NCBI RefSeq assembly: GCF_022965805.1
Contig: NC_133106.1
Coordinates: 32,973,913 to 33,037,912 of the forward strand
From: Primulina eburnea
Lineage: Eukaryota > Streptophyta > Magnoliopsida > Lamiales > Gesneriaceae
Direction: 5' to 3'
DNA length: 64,000 bases
The position numbers and the translations under genes were made by a program. Positions 50,491 to 62,060 of the stretch are shown piece by piece. Below the pieces are notes generated by a model. It was not told the origin of the DNA. It saw only the letters and a list, made by a program, of their open reading frames with translations, and searched no databases. Within the stretch, counting starts at the first letter, position 1. The number at the start of each line of letters is the position of its first letter.

Positions 50491-53165
50491 TCTATCTATA
50501 CTAATATAAATATATGAATTGAATTGTGAATGTATATAAATATCCTTATTTTCATTTAATATTAATCATTAATACACATTTTCATATTAATCATTAATAC
50601 ATATTTTCTTTTTTATTTTCTATTTCATAAAATTAAAATTAATTAATTAAAATTTAAAATTAATTAAAATTAAATTAATCTATCCATCTATACTAATATC
50701 TATATATGAATGTGAATTGTGATTACATTGACATCAAATTCACACAAAATCACTTTATTTTATTTTTTTTCAAATTCACAGAAAATCACTTTATTTTTTT
50801 ATATTACAATTTGTCATATTAATGGTGTTATTTAAGTCATTTTTTATTTTAGTTTAATAAGATCATTAATAGTGTATTTAACTCAATCAAACTAACTATT
50901 ATTTTAATTTACTTTAAATTTAATTTTAAATACTTAAATTTATACATTGCCGTCAAATAATAATAGGAAGACAAAAGAGATGAGTCGGATTGAATAAAAA
51001 TAAAGTATTAATAAATATTAAGGTCATACAAAATTTCTTTCTCTCATTTAGAATAAAAATATTTTCAGACTCCTCACGTGTCAATAGAAATATACGATTG
51101 AGAGAAATATTTTTCTGTAATAGATTTCAAACACTGTTTTTAAGTTATTTAGTCAATTTTTTTATAAATGCTGCTAAATAAATATTACTAAATAATATGC
51201 TCTATTTGATCATTTTTTGTTCTTGCAATGAGAGGAATTTTTTTACCCTAGCGTTAACATGTTTGATTGTTATATGTCATTTGTATTGATCATGTAATTG
51301 TGTTTGAATTGTTTTTGTTATTTGTTTGTTTGCACAAAGAAAAGAGAAAACAAAATCAAATATCCAACAAAAATGGTTATTTTTCAATTTTTTATTATTA
51401 AGATATTTTGTTATTTTTTAAACACATAATGCATGTTTTCTGTTTGCTTAGATTATTTAGTTTAAAGTGACTTAGAAAATATTAAAAAATTGAAATATTT
51501 CTTCGTTTTTACCTTATGTCTCATAATATCAAGAGATAATATTTTTTATTTATTGGGACAAATATATTTCCAAACTTCTGTCTATAAATCAATATTTAAT
51601 TTTTTTACGACATTATTATATTATATAATCAATTTTTTTACTTAGATTGATAGAAGACATTTTAATTTGTGTTTTTATGTTCTTGTTTATATTATTTTTG
51701 TAATATTATTTATTATGAAAATAATAGGTGAACTACAAAAATTGGTAGGTCTAAGAGTCCTCTGGTAAACGACAAATATGGATAAATTATTAAAATATAT
51801 AATATCCAGTAGATTTTTGCCATGCGATTTTGTTCTAATTCAATGATTATGCATGATTCTAAATTTTAATTATATCACAAGTTAACGCATGTTTTGTTGT
51901 TGCTACATATATTTTGTCAATAGTCTAATATTTTTCTATGGTTTAAGAAAAATTGTGTGACTTTGTATTATATTTTTACAGCTTCTTTTCTAAATGGTTA
52001 TATTATGATTTCAAGGCACCATTTTTCATTTGTGTTTTTTAAAGAAGTGGAATGAATATCTATAAAACGATGACATTAATAAGACAGAAGAAAATTTGTT
52101 TTGTTTCAATTAATAATATAATATTATGTTCTAAACACAACAAATGAGATTGAAACTATATCATCCTCATGACATGATGCACGCAATCATTATTGCAAAG
52201 CTTCCAAAAAATGACGATCAAAGATGATTTTCTTGAATTGTGTCAAATTAAATGAGGACACAATTCTAAGATATAGTTATTTGAAGAGATTTCAAGTAAT
52301 TTTTGTCACAGTGATTGAGAAATAGTTGTTGAAAATTTATTAATCTTATAGCTATAGACGATCAGATATTTGCTGAGCATACCAAAATAGTTATATGAAT
52401 ATTATAACAAACTAGGACAAAGACATGGGCGGATCCACTGTAGGGCCGGAGGGGGCCACGGCCCCCCCTGAACTTTTTTAATTTTTTTTTTACTATGTAA
52501 GATATATTTTATTATTTAGTATATATATTATTTTACCCATCAAAATTTTAAGTATCTATAATTAGTCTAATGGTTAAAGACTTTCGAGGTTTACACATAT
52601 GGTCCATGTTTAATTCTTTTTATACGCTGTTTTTTGACATTGTTCTGCAAATTTTTTTTTGAAAACCTAAATAACGGGCTTTTACAAAGTCCCAACTTAA
52701 AACCTTTATAGTTGGTTAATACAAACACAATCAAGAAAGCCATTTGAAATAATAACCTTTTGCAAAACATCTGCTATATTGTCGACTGACGAGTGAAATA
52801 TTGTGGGACGCGAGTTCGGAGACACATCAGAAGGAAAGACAAGGATTCTTGGAATTTTTTCTACGTTCAGGAATTGAGGTAGACCGGCCCCCCAAACATA
52901 TCATTCTGGATCCGTCCCTGGACAAAGAGTTGTTGAGTTGTCAAAATCAACCAAGAAGCATATTGGAAAGTGTGTCAAGTGGATAAGATAATTTCTCTGA
53001 TTTATATACCGTCTATGGTCAAATTTTTTATTTTTTATGGCTTAGTTTATTTCATTTGATAAATGTTATTAACCATGTTTTAATTCATTTAAATATTATC
53101 AAAATTCCGTACATATATTTTCAACAATTTAGGTTTTTACGTGCAACACACGTGCATTTTTCTAG
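50491..53165 (+). mobile_element. Helitron (2.7 kb) with nested element
   Basis: The 5' terminus is A|TCTATCTATACTAATATAAA and the 3' terminus is tttCTAG|T, preceded by the hairpin acgtg-caacaca-cgtgc. This is the same A/T insertion rule and end style as the Helitron at 29972. A second 5'-like start (tctatccatctatactaat) at ~50689 suggests a partial end duplication or nested truncated copy. No Rep/helicase frame was seen. Confidence 0.7.
52434..52919. mobile_element. MITE with 9-bp target duplication nested in the Helitron
   Basis: The ends are catgggcggatcca and tggatccgtccct, giving an imperfect terminal inverted repeat around GGCGGATCCA. The identical 9-mer ggacaaaga flanks both sides (52425-52433 and 52920-52928). 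A 9-bp duplication indicates Mutator-type transposition. It contains C/G-rich inner ends (ggggccacggccccccc / gaccggcccccc) and no functional gene. Confidence 0.75.
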
Positions 53166-53212
53166 TTCTTAAAATATCCCTTTTCTACTTTTATTTTATT
53201 GGCGTGTATTAT

Positions 53213-53795
53213 TGTCACGCACCGAGCTCGGGCCCGCGGCTGCGTGACTGCACAATGGGCCCCTATAACAACTACTTCGTATTCGTCCTCGCTTTACGAA
53301 AATGATTAACCTAAGTTGCTATTTCATTGTAAGTCATTATAAACTCATTTTAAATCTTTCATTTTTAAGATGTGGGACAAGGGTATCACAATCGCCCCTC
53401 CTTCAGAACGCGACATCCTCGTCGCGGCCTGACCCCTCGATCAATCAGCACCGAGAATCTAGAGGTGGCTCCTATAAGTTCAAGAGGTGGCTCCTGTCAT
53501 ATAGCACTCTGCCTCGCAGGTTCAAGAGGTGGCTCTCATGCACGTTGCACATTGCCCCGCATAGCACTTATTTCCCGGTATTCCATGCTGGTGACCGGCT
53601 CTGATACCATTCTGTCACGTTCCGAGCCCGAGCCTGCGGCTGCGTGACTGCAGAATGGAACTCTATAGCAACTACTTCGTATTCGTCCTCGCTTTACGAA
53701 AATGATTAACCCAAGTTGCTATAGAAGTCAATTGTAAGTCATTATAAACTCATTTTAAATCTTTCATTTTTAATATGTTGGACAAGTGTATCACA
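53213..53795 (-). mobile_element. TRIM retrotransposon with two LTRs
   Basis: Direct repeats of ~180 bp (53213-53390 and 53613-53795) run from TGTCACG to TATCACA on the plus strand and start/end TG...CA. A 5-bp duplication ATTAT flanks the element (53208-53212, 53796-53800). On the minus strand a tRNA-iMet-type primer-binding site, TGGTATCAGAGCC (53597-53609), sits 3 bp inside the right LTR, and a purine tract (gaaggaggggcgat) precedes the left LTR. The internal domain has only ~220 bp, with a repeated aagaggtggctc motif and no gag/pol. It is therefore a TRIM on the minus strand, needing proteins in trans. Confidence 0.88.
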
Positions 53796-54029
53796 ATTAT
53801 TTTGATGCCAACTTTTGATATATTTGATTTGATATGCTACTTTTCTTATTTCCTAAAACACTAATATTTATTTCGTAATCTAGAAAATACCTCTTTCTAA
53901 TATTAGTATTAATTTTCAATTTATGTTACTCCCTTCATTCATATATTTATGCTTAACTATATTTTCACATATATTAAGAAAAGAAATTAACCGAAGTACC
54001 ATCAGTGTAATCAGATCCAGCTCCGCCGC

Positions 54030-54390
54030 TCAACGCCTCGACTTCGCTTCGTCTGCCTTCCCAACCACCGTCTCTTTGATCTTCTTCGCCGTCTGCTTCG
54101 CCCGGTCTCCTACACTCTGCGGTGCGTCCGCTGCGCCATCCACCACCTTCTCGGTGTTCTCCTTCGCTCCATGAGCAACGCCCTTAGTCGTATCCGCCAC
54201 ATTCCCTGCAGCTTCCTTCGTCTTGTCCACAACCGTTCTCTCAACTCCCTTACCCCTTCCCTCCGCTTCGTGCGCATTATCTTTCGCTCTGTCGGCCGCA
54301 TCTCCGGCGGAGGTCTGACTCTTGTTCTTTACCTCATCAGCCTTGAATCCGCAGCTCCAAACAGTAACCCTTTCCCTTTCCCTGTGACTG
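54030..54390 (-). CDS. LEA-type protein, C-terminal exon
   Basis: The frame encodes repeats rich in Ala, Lys, Asp and Glu: KADEVKNKSQTSAGDAADRA, VVDKTKEAAGNVADTTKG, then DRAKQTAKKIKETVVGKADE, ending KSRR at TGA. Eleven-residue amphipathic repeats of this type are late embryogenesis abundant (group 3/LEA_4) proteins that are disordered in solution and protect membranes and proteins during drying. GC content is clearly above the surroundings. No ATG is available in this exon, so the start lies upstream. Candidate acceptors are after gactacag or attcaag around 54340-54385. It might join the frame at 54904-55244, but I could not prove it. Confidence 0.7.
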
Positions 54391-54903
54391 TAGTCTTTGA
54401 CAGGAAATCCGAATGCCCTATAGCCCACAGCGAAAGCTATTAATTCATCGATCCTTACCGCGGTAAAAAATTCATGTGTGGAACTCAAAATCCTCACACA
54501 CGCATGCAGAAATTGAGGTGGCTTTTAATGCATTGCTTGGTTTAATTTAATTATACTGCCAAGTATGGAACTCAAAATTCTCATTACCATTCAACAGAAT
54601 TGTAATGCAAGAATTCTCTATTGAAATATATTGATTAATGAAGAAGCTGGGGCGGATTTTCAACAGGTATAGGGCATATTTATGTGTATAGATATTTCTT
54701 TTTTTGTACATAGAATTATAGTCTAATGTACTTTATTAAAATTTAAAGATCATCAACATAATAAAAGTCAGAATATTCCAAAATAAAAATTACTTTTTCT
54801 GTATAATCATCGGTGAGATTAGTATTCCAAAACCAAAAGATTTATCTCAGTGCTCCCAAAAAGAAAAAAAGAAGTAGAGAGAGCGACGGATTTGAAGACG
54901 TAC

Positions 54904-55244
54904 CCCAAGCGTAAGATATCATCCGCCCCCCGTGCTGGAACTCCGCGCACGGTCAACGTTTTAGTGTCTTCATTCATCTCGAAAATTAGCTCCACATATT
55001 GAATAAAGTTCTCCGGTGTGAGGCTTCGAAGGGCTTTGTCTTCGCCAACAAAAATGACGATCTCAGAGCTACGGCGAGAATCTCGATTGCGGTCCTGGTA
55101 TACTGTAGCTGGGAAGTCGCGCTTCACGCTCTTCGGATCCAGCCGTGTCTCATGGCCGTAACGACCTTCAGCGGCGGCCTCTTGAGCCTCCCTCAAGTAG
55201 ACGATTTTGTTGATGTTGTTTCTCAGCACTAGTTGACGATACAT
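54904..55244 (-). CDS. Unrecognised coding exon upstream of the LEA-type exon
   Basis: The frame from ATG at 55244 (MYRQLVLRNNINKIVYLREA) reads through charged sequence including HETRLDPKSVKRDFPATVY, SEIVIFVGEDKALRSLTPEN and VELIFEMNEDTKTLTVRGVP to a donor-like cttggg|gtacgt at 54904. Base composition and lack of stops argue for real coding. I do not recognise the family. It may be the 5' part of the LEA-type gene downstream or a separate gene, and without splicing it stops at 54819. Confidence 0.5.
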
Positions 55245-56049
55245 CGCGGAGCTGAACTTCGAGTGAGAAATCAATCGGTGATCTTAAACAGAGACAGAGT
55301 CGAACACTAAGGGCATCTCCAATGAAAAGTCATTTTGGTGCAGAGTTGATTGCTCCAATGGGGTGCTCTCTTTTGCACTAAGCGCCAAATTTGAAGCAAT
55401 AATTTTCATTTTTTTTAAATAAAATTATTTGTTATATTTAACATAAAAAAAATAATTATAATTATTTATTAGTTTTATAAGTAAATGTTTAATTATTGAT
55501 TTTTTTTAATATTTATTTATTTATGTTAATTATTAATAATTAAAGAATATTTCGATAATATTTTTTTGTATAAGATTTGAAATAAATGAGTTAGAAATGG
55601 ATATTATATTTATTGCAAAAATGGCATTATTTCAATATAAATTTTACATCAAAATAGATTTTATTGTTTGTAATTTGCATGTTTTTTAGTCCTATAACAT
55701 GTGGTCATTTTGTTGAAAATCGATAGACAAAATAGGATCCAAAAAATAAAATTTACAAAATTAAAAATAAAAATTTATCATAACATGATTAAAAATGAAA
55801 ATGCATATTTCTTATTAACATAACCAAAATTGAAAATCGAAAGACTAAAAATGTAACTTTCCTTATGCATTTCCTAATTTAATTATTCTTAAATTTAATA
55901 CAGAAATATATAATACGTATTTATATTTAGATAAGTGCAATATTTAAAAAACTAATTTTTCAACCACAAGTTAACATAATCTAAAGAAGCAAATGATCCG
56001 CTCTCACAACTTATAATCCAAGTCTTGATTCGCCATATAATTTTCAGAA

Positions 56050-56420
56050 GTAGGTTTCTTGCGAGACAGTCTCACGAATCTTTATCTGTAAGACGGATCA
56101 ACCTACCGATATTCACAATAAAAAATAGACCAAAAAACTTGTGTGAGACGGTCTTACGGTCGTATTTTGTGACATGAATATATTATTTGATTAATCCATG
56201 AAAAAATATTACTTTTTATGCAAAAAAATGTTACTTTTTATTGTGAATATCGTTAGGTTTGACTCGTCTCACAGATAAAGATTCGTGAGACCGTCTCACA
56301 AGGGTCCTACTATAAAAAGTAATACTCTTAACATAAAAAGTAATATTTTTTCATGAATGACCAAAATAAGAGATTCGACCCACAAAATTAATCATTGAGA
56401 CCGTCTCACAAGAGTTTTTA
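56050..56420. mobile_element. Palindromic GAGACGGTCTCAC MITE, copy 5, split by copy 6
   Basis: The left half (56050-~56127) ends at attcacaataaaaa and the right half resumes at ~56312 with taaaaagtaatactcttaa. Together they make one continuous family member. The interruption falls in the AT-rich centre between TA dinucleotides. Confidence 0.75.
56131..56311. mobile_element. Palindromic GAGACGGTCTCAC MITE, copy 6, nested
   Basis: A full-length member in opposite orientation to its host copy: it starts caaaaaacttgtgtgagac and ends gagaccgtctcacaaggg followed by tcctac. Confidence 0.75.
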
Positions 56421-56446
56421 TAAATTTTCAAAAGTACTTTTATAAT

Positions 56447-56632
56447 AGGAAAAAACTTGTGTGAGACGATCTCACGAGTCGTATTTTGTGAGACATATCT
56501 CTTATTTAGGTAATCCATAAAAAAATATTACTTTTTATGCTAATAGTATTACTTTTTATTGTGAATATCGGTATGATTAACTCGTTTCACATATAAATAT
56601 TCATGAGACCGTCTCACAAGAGAACTACTCTT
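56447..56632. mobile_element. Palindromic GAGACGGTCTCAC MITE, copy 7
   Basis: It starts aggaaaaaacttgtgtgaga with cgatctcac following, and ends gagaccgtctcacaagag followed by aactactc. It lies only ~30 bp from copy 5, so three members are clustered within 600 bp. Confidence 0.8.
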
Positions 56633-59071
56633 CTGTTAATATTTAACAATGATATGGAGAATAAAGTCGAGCGCAAACAAAAATATAAAAAGCACGCCCT
56701 TCACACATATACATTGTAGTTGTATTATTGCTGATATATATTATTGAGATTATGGGCCCGATCTGAACTCCTTTATAACACGGGATTGAAGAAATACTAT
56801 TGGCCTATTTTATTTTTTTGTAATTGTTTCACAAAATTGATATGACTTTGGTTTGGATGGTCATTTCTAGGATCAAGCCTAGAAATTAGGGAACTTCTCC
56901 AAGCTCACATATGACTAACTATCAAGCACAAGAGACGATCGCCTAATAATGCGACACATCGACTAGTTAGACGGGTTCAGTCAACTTAAAGTGGTGAAAT
57001 CAATGTTACTTTTTTAAAAAAAAAAAAAAAAACAACTGATTCCATCAATACGAGGAACCCTCCCAGATACATCCACCAAACTCATAATTTTAGAGTTTTA
57101 TCTATAGAGCATGTTTGGTTAAAGAATTTCATTGGATAAAATATTTTTTTTTAAAAAAAATGCATGATTATGAAATCAGTTTTAAAAAACACTTTAAAAG
57201 TGTATTTTGTGGAAGCTGGAATTTATAGTTTTTTTACTTTTACTTTTAATTATTTTTTTTAAAAAATAAAATCAATTTTTTATATTTATCTAAACGTCAA
57301 AACTACGTCTATTTTTTTATTATTAAAAAACCAAAAAAAAACTGGACTTATTTAATATTTTTTAAGTTACTGATTAAGTATCGAAACTCACTCTTAATCA
57401 TTTGGTAATATATTAAATTTACTAATTTTAATTTTAGATAAAAGTTAAAGCACATTTATGATTATTGTAACTCTTTGCTGCATGATTAATGAAATTTCTT
57501 TTCAAAAAAAAAAAAAGTTTTACAAAACAAAAAATTAAATGAAATATCATTATCTAGCTTAAAAGTTCACAAGATACAATAAAAATAACAGAAACCACCT
57601 ACTTAGATCACTTACAGAATTTTGGCAGAAAAAAGGAATAGTAAATGAAAATTTGGAAAAATTAATTGTTTTTCTGTATTATTATTATATTTAATATAAA
57701 ATTTTATAATAAAAATTTGAGAAAGTAGATAAGCCACATCCAATCTCCATCACCCAATTTCATACCAATTTTTTTTTTAAAAATAAAAATTTGAGAGAGA
57801 CATCTTGCCGTAACCGATTAAAAGAATTGAGTCGGTTTTCGAATTTTTCTAACCGAATTGAAAAATATTTTATTCGTATTCGAGCTTATCGAATTTGAGC
57901 CGCTCTCGAATATATTCGAACTTTTTCCGAATCAAACTTGAACCCAAATTATTTGTTCGATACTTCGTGAACCATAATATTTTATTAATACAATTATATA
58001 TTAAATAAATAAATTTTAAGCATTTGTGGTACTTATTTTGAGCAATAATTTGAATATTTCATGAATATTTTCGAATTTTTTGAACCGAACTCAAGCTTTA
58101 CTTCGAATTGAACTCGAGTAAAAAATTTGAATTTCGAATCGAATTCCAATAAAACTAATTCAAAATTTTGTCATATTTGACTCGATTCGATTTGTTTACA
58201 TCTTTAGTGTCCCCCAATACCCACCCAACTCGGTTCGAGGCTCTCTGGAAAAAACTTGAAACAGGATTGATTTGAGGATTTTTTGAATCCCAGGAACAAT
58301 TTAGGTAGGTATGAATACAATTTTCATATTCGAATCCGTCGCGATAATAATAATAATAATAATTTTATTAATAATAAAAAAAACTCATTGACCAACTCGA
58401 TGGATATTTGAAAAAAGACGAGGGCGAAGACGGAGATTTAATCCCACGAGGTCGGCGATGAGGATTTCCCGATTAGCTAGAAGCGAGAATGAAAACGAGA
58501 ACATACTTTGAAAACAGAGATGGGGATGACGCAACGTCAAAACCCACATTCACCTCGCCACATTGTCAACCCTACACCAACAGAAGCACACATCTGCGCC
58601 ACTCAATATTTTAATTTCATTGATTATTAGTCTAAAATTAATTATATTTTTTGTACCTTTTTCTTTCCTAATATTTGTTTTTTCCATCCTTAATTTTTTT
58701 TACCGACTTCTATTTTCTAACTTCGTCCTTGCTTACACCCAACCCGTTATTCCACCTTGTTCATGTGAATTTGTACTGCATACATCTATATATACACCAA
58801 CCTTTTAAATTGATTAATTATTGAAACTTAACATTTATTCATTTATTCACGGGATGTCGGACTTTATTTGACTACAATAATTAGAGATGTCAAAATCGAA
58901 CTCGACCCACCAAACAAACACAAATGGACTCGAAAAATTAGGTTTGAATTTTAAGTTTTTGGATTCGGGTCAAGTCAAGTTGGACCCAATATCTTACCCG
59001 AAAAAATAATCGGGTTGTTTACTCGAAAATTTATTTTTTAAAATATATATAATTAATAAATATTTCCTATG

Positions 59072-59129
<58 letters not shown>

Positions 59130-59639
59130 ACATTTTTTTAAAAAATATTTATTTAATTTAATAAATATACTTTAATTTTTACGATTAGACTTTCAAATTT
59201 AAATTATATATCATAGAGATTTTCTTATTATGAGTTTAAAATATTATTTTTATAAATTTTTTAAAATAAAAAAATCGGGTGGAGTCGAGTTAATCATGTT
59301 GAGTCAAGTTAATTGTGTCAGATAAGTATTTTACACATCTGTTTGACTTGTGATATGAAATGTTGAAAGAAACACAACTTGATTTGTGAGACGAAATAAT
59401 AAATTGAAAAATAAGAATAACATAATTAATTTTTACCTATTTATATATTCTTCGATTACATCAGACATCATTATGGCTATCGATGGAAATTTACCCGAAA
59501 GTCCCTTTCAGTTGATCAAATTTACTGTTTAAGACCATTCCTGCAGGAAGGCGAACACGAAATTGACCAAAATAGGCCTGGGGAGATATCCAGAGAGATT
59601 GCTGAAAATTGAGGGTTGAATTGTCAATGGACTTGGTTA

Positions 59640-60330
59640 GACCATCTCCAACCCACTGCACTACATTCTACACTATATTTTGCACTACAATAGTATAACA
59701 CTAAATTCATCTTCAACCTATCTACACTACATTTTACACTAAAAAAGAATATTCTCAAAATATTCTTATAATATTAATTTTAATTCAATAATAACTATTT
59801 ATAATTCCATTACACAATTATACATAATAAATATAATTATATTATTTCATTATATCAGGATCTGGTTTATCAGATTACTAAATATCATTTAATAAATTTT
59901 ATTGTTTGTATAGTAATTTTGTTGTTTGTTTGTTGTTGTTTTTAAAATTATTTCGTATTATGTTGTAAATTGTATCATTTTAATGTACTAGTAATATAAT
60001 TTGGTTGTTTATTAAATTAATTTAATATCTATTTAATTTTTTTAAAAAAGTTTTAAAAAAATTTAAATTAATATTTATGTTTCAAGAAAAAATTATTTTA
60101 AAAATTAAAAAATAAATATATTAATTATATAATTAATATATAATAAAATATTAAATATTTATAATTATTTAAAAACAAATAAAAAAAATTAAAAAAAAGA
60201 GTGCTGCGCCACATCTAGAGTGATTTTTAAGGCAACTCCAGTCCAGCACCAAAAATGGTGCTGGATTGGAGTGAAAAACCTTGCTCCACAATGGAGCAAC
60301 TCCATTGTGGAGCAAGGGTTGGAGTTGCCC
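59640..60330. mobile_element. Harbinger-like element inserted in the duplicated segment
   Basis: The ends gaccatctccaaccc and gggttggagttgccc form a 15-bp imperfect inverted repeat, with TTA on both sides (59637-59639, 60331-60333). The left ~590 bp is AT-rich. The right ~100 bp (60229-60330) is a compact foldback with its own ggcaactcca ends, so this may be two nested elements. Confidence 0.65.
60279..60317. repeat. Perfect 18-bp stem hairpin
   Basis: ccttgctccacaatggag pairs with ctccattgtggagcaagg across a caa loop. A second smaller hairpin, cagcaccaaaaatggtgctg, lies just to the left (60244-60263). Confidence 0.9.
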
Positions 60331-60960
60331 TTAAGAACCCCTTTTTAACTGTGAGACTTGGTTTGTTATTTCATTTCAGACGGATGAACATATTTACTCG
60401 ATGTGTATGTGTGTGCGCGCACACACGAGTATATGTACATATCATGATAAATCATACACATGATGAATTATAATAAAAGATTTAGTTTTACTGCAAACTT
60501 TGATTCTTTTGATTATCGTTTCGAAAACGAATTTTTGATGAAGAGGTAATAAATATTCTGATGTTGCTTCCTAAGATATGATTCAACAGAAAAAAATTAA
60601 CATTCTCTGATGGACAATGCGTGGTCCAGTTTTAAATTTAAGCCCCTTCACAACATTTTTTCACTTGAATTGTAGGTGGCACAAGCTTCAGAAACAATGC
60701 GTAGGCGGACATAATGAGGACATAGTCAAGTAGAAATTCGCTGAGGATGGGAAAAAATAGACGTTTTAGCCAATGTTTCCATAGTTAAAAAGATAATAAC
60801 TCATTACTCATGCCCAGAATTTCATTGATTGTCCATTTTATCAATTGGCGTGGTCTCAACCGTTCAAACTCAGTATTGATCTATTATCTGTTGTCTTTAG
60901 CAGAGGTAGATGATAAAAAACAAAACATAAAAGAAATCTGACATATGGAAAGGGATGTTA

Positions 60961-61134
60961 GATTGTGAGACCGTCTCACGGATCTTAATATGTGATATAG
61001 GTCAACCTTACACATATTCACAATAAAAAATAATACTCTTAGCATAAAAAGTAATATTTTTTTTTATTGATGACGCAAATAATAGATCCGTCTCACAAAT
61101 GCGACACATAAGACTATCTCACACAAGTTTTTGC
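60961..61134. mobile_element. Palindromic GAGACGGTCTCAC MITE, copy 8
   Basis: It begins gattgtgagaccgtctcac and ends gactatctcacacaagtt followed by tttgc, with the conserved central motif pair. Confidence 0.75.
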
Positions 61135-61586
61135 AATATGGGAAAGAGGGGTTAATCAAGTTGTTGTTTCCTTCTCATGAAGCCAGCAAGCTAGAGTCTG
61201 GTTTAGAATGAGTTGATTGTTCACTATCATGGTGTTTGGCACAACATGATCTAGAAATGTTTTTTCTGGAATACTGATCAGGGAGACTAAAACTTGATTT
61301 GTCAGAAAAAAATATACATAAAATTTTAATTTTTTTGTTCAAATATGGGAAGATATATATTCTTGATGATCTGAACTCTAAAATACATGATTTTTTTACA
61401 TATATTTTATGTGAGAAGGTATCATGAGGATCTTTGGAATACAAGTAATCATTGGCTAATCATGAGATATTATATAGTTAAAATTTAAAATTAGGATATC
61501 CAAGAATTTCTAAAATCTATAGTAAACAAAAGAGGATCTTGTGTAGAACAAATTATATGTATGTTTCTAAATTAGTTATTTCTTTG

Positions 61587-61910
61587 GCTGTGGGCTTCAG
61601 GGAATTCGGCTTTCCTGGAAGAGACTGCTGCGGCTGCGGCGACCGGTCAGGGATGCCGATTCAAAGTGGAAGAAACTGAGAATGAGGGATATATGTCACG
61701 TACCTCTCAGGCCGGTAACTTACTAATTATGTGAACTAAAATCTACTTGTCTTTTGGCAACTTGGTGCCAGACGTATGCCGCAGGTGGAGAATTAATCAT
61801 GTGAAGGCCAAAGATGAAGCACGTGGAGAAAATTAATATCAACGAGGTGGATCTGATGTTGATGCGGGAGGCTATGGAAAGGAATCAATTGTGGAGAACT
61901 AAATAACATA
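61587..61910 (+). other. Coding-like fragment, unassigned
   Basis: GC-richer sequence amid AT-rich DNA. One stretch reads FLEETAAAATGQGCRFKVEE and another KMKHVEKINI followed by EVDLMLMREAMERNQLWRTK to a stop, broken by in-frame stops and an intron-like gap. It looks like a captured or decayed gene fragment. I do not recognise the family. Confidence 0.3.
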
Positions 61911-62060
61911 TAACCGATTATTTGAAGCTGCCTTTATTTACGTATTTAGTACAAATTAAATAACAAAATTTACATTTACGATATTCTATTTTTTGTCATA
62001 TCGTCGAACAATTCGCGGTTATATTCTACTAATTTACTAATTTGCACTTTTTGTCTTTTT

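Larger units (their letters stand above)
59470..60405. repeat. Segment duplicated from/with 46435-46715, interrupted copy
   Basis: The left part (59470-59639) and right part (60331-60405) match the copy upstream of LEUNIG, in order. A 691-bp element separates them. The right part continues cgga-tgaacatattta. Confidence 0.85.
55275..60960. other. Repeat-rich gene-free interval
   Basis: No gene is supportable. It contains MITEs (separate entries), a MITE-end-like sequence gggcatctccaatg at 55315, (TA)n at 59076-59126, TCGAA-rich repeat sequence at 57830-58202 ending in tttacatc, and the interrupted duplicate at 59470-60400. Confidence 0.5.

Noticed and set aside
53213..53795. Cassandra-type TRIM
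   Set aside because: Cassandra LTRs carry a 5S-rRNA-like promoter; the usual internal control boxes were not seen in these LTRs.
57830..58202. Second GATGTAAACGA-type TIR element
   Set aside because: The right end (tttacatc) resembles that at 15978, but no matching left terminus was found, so I did not call an element.
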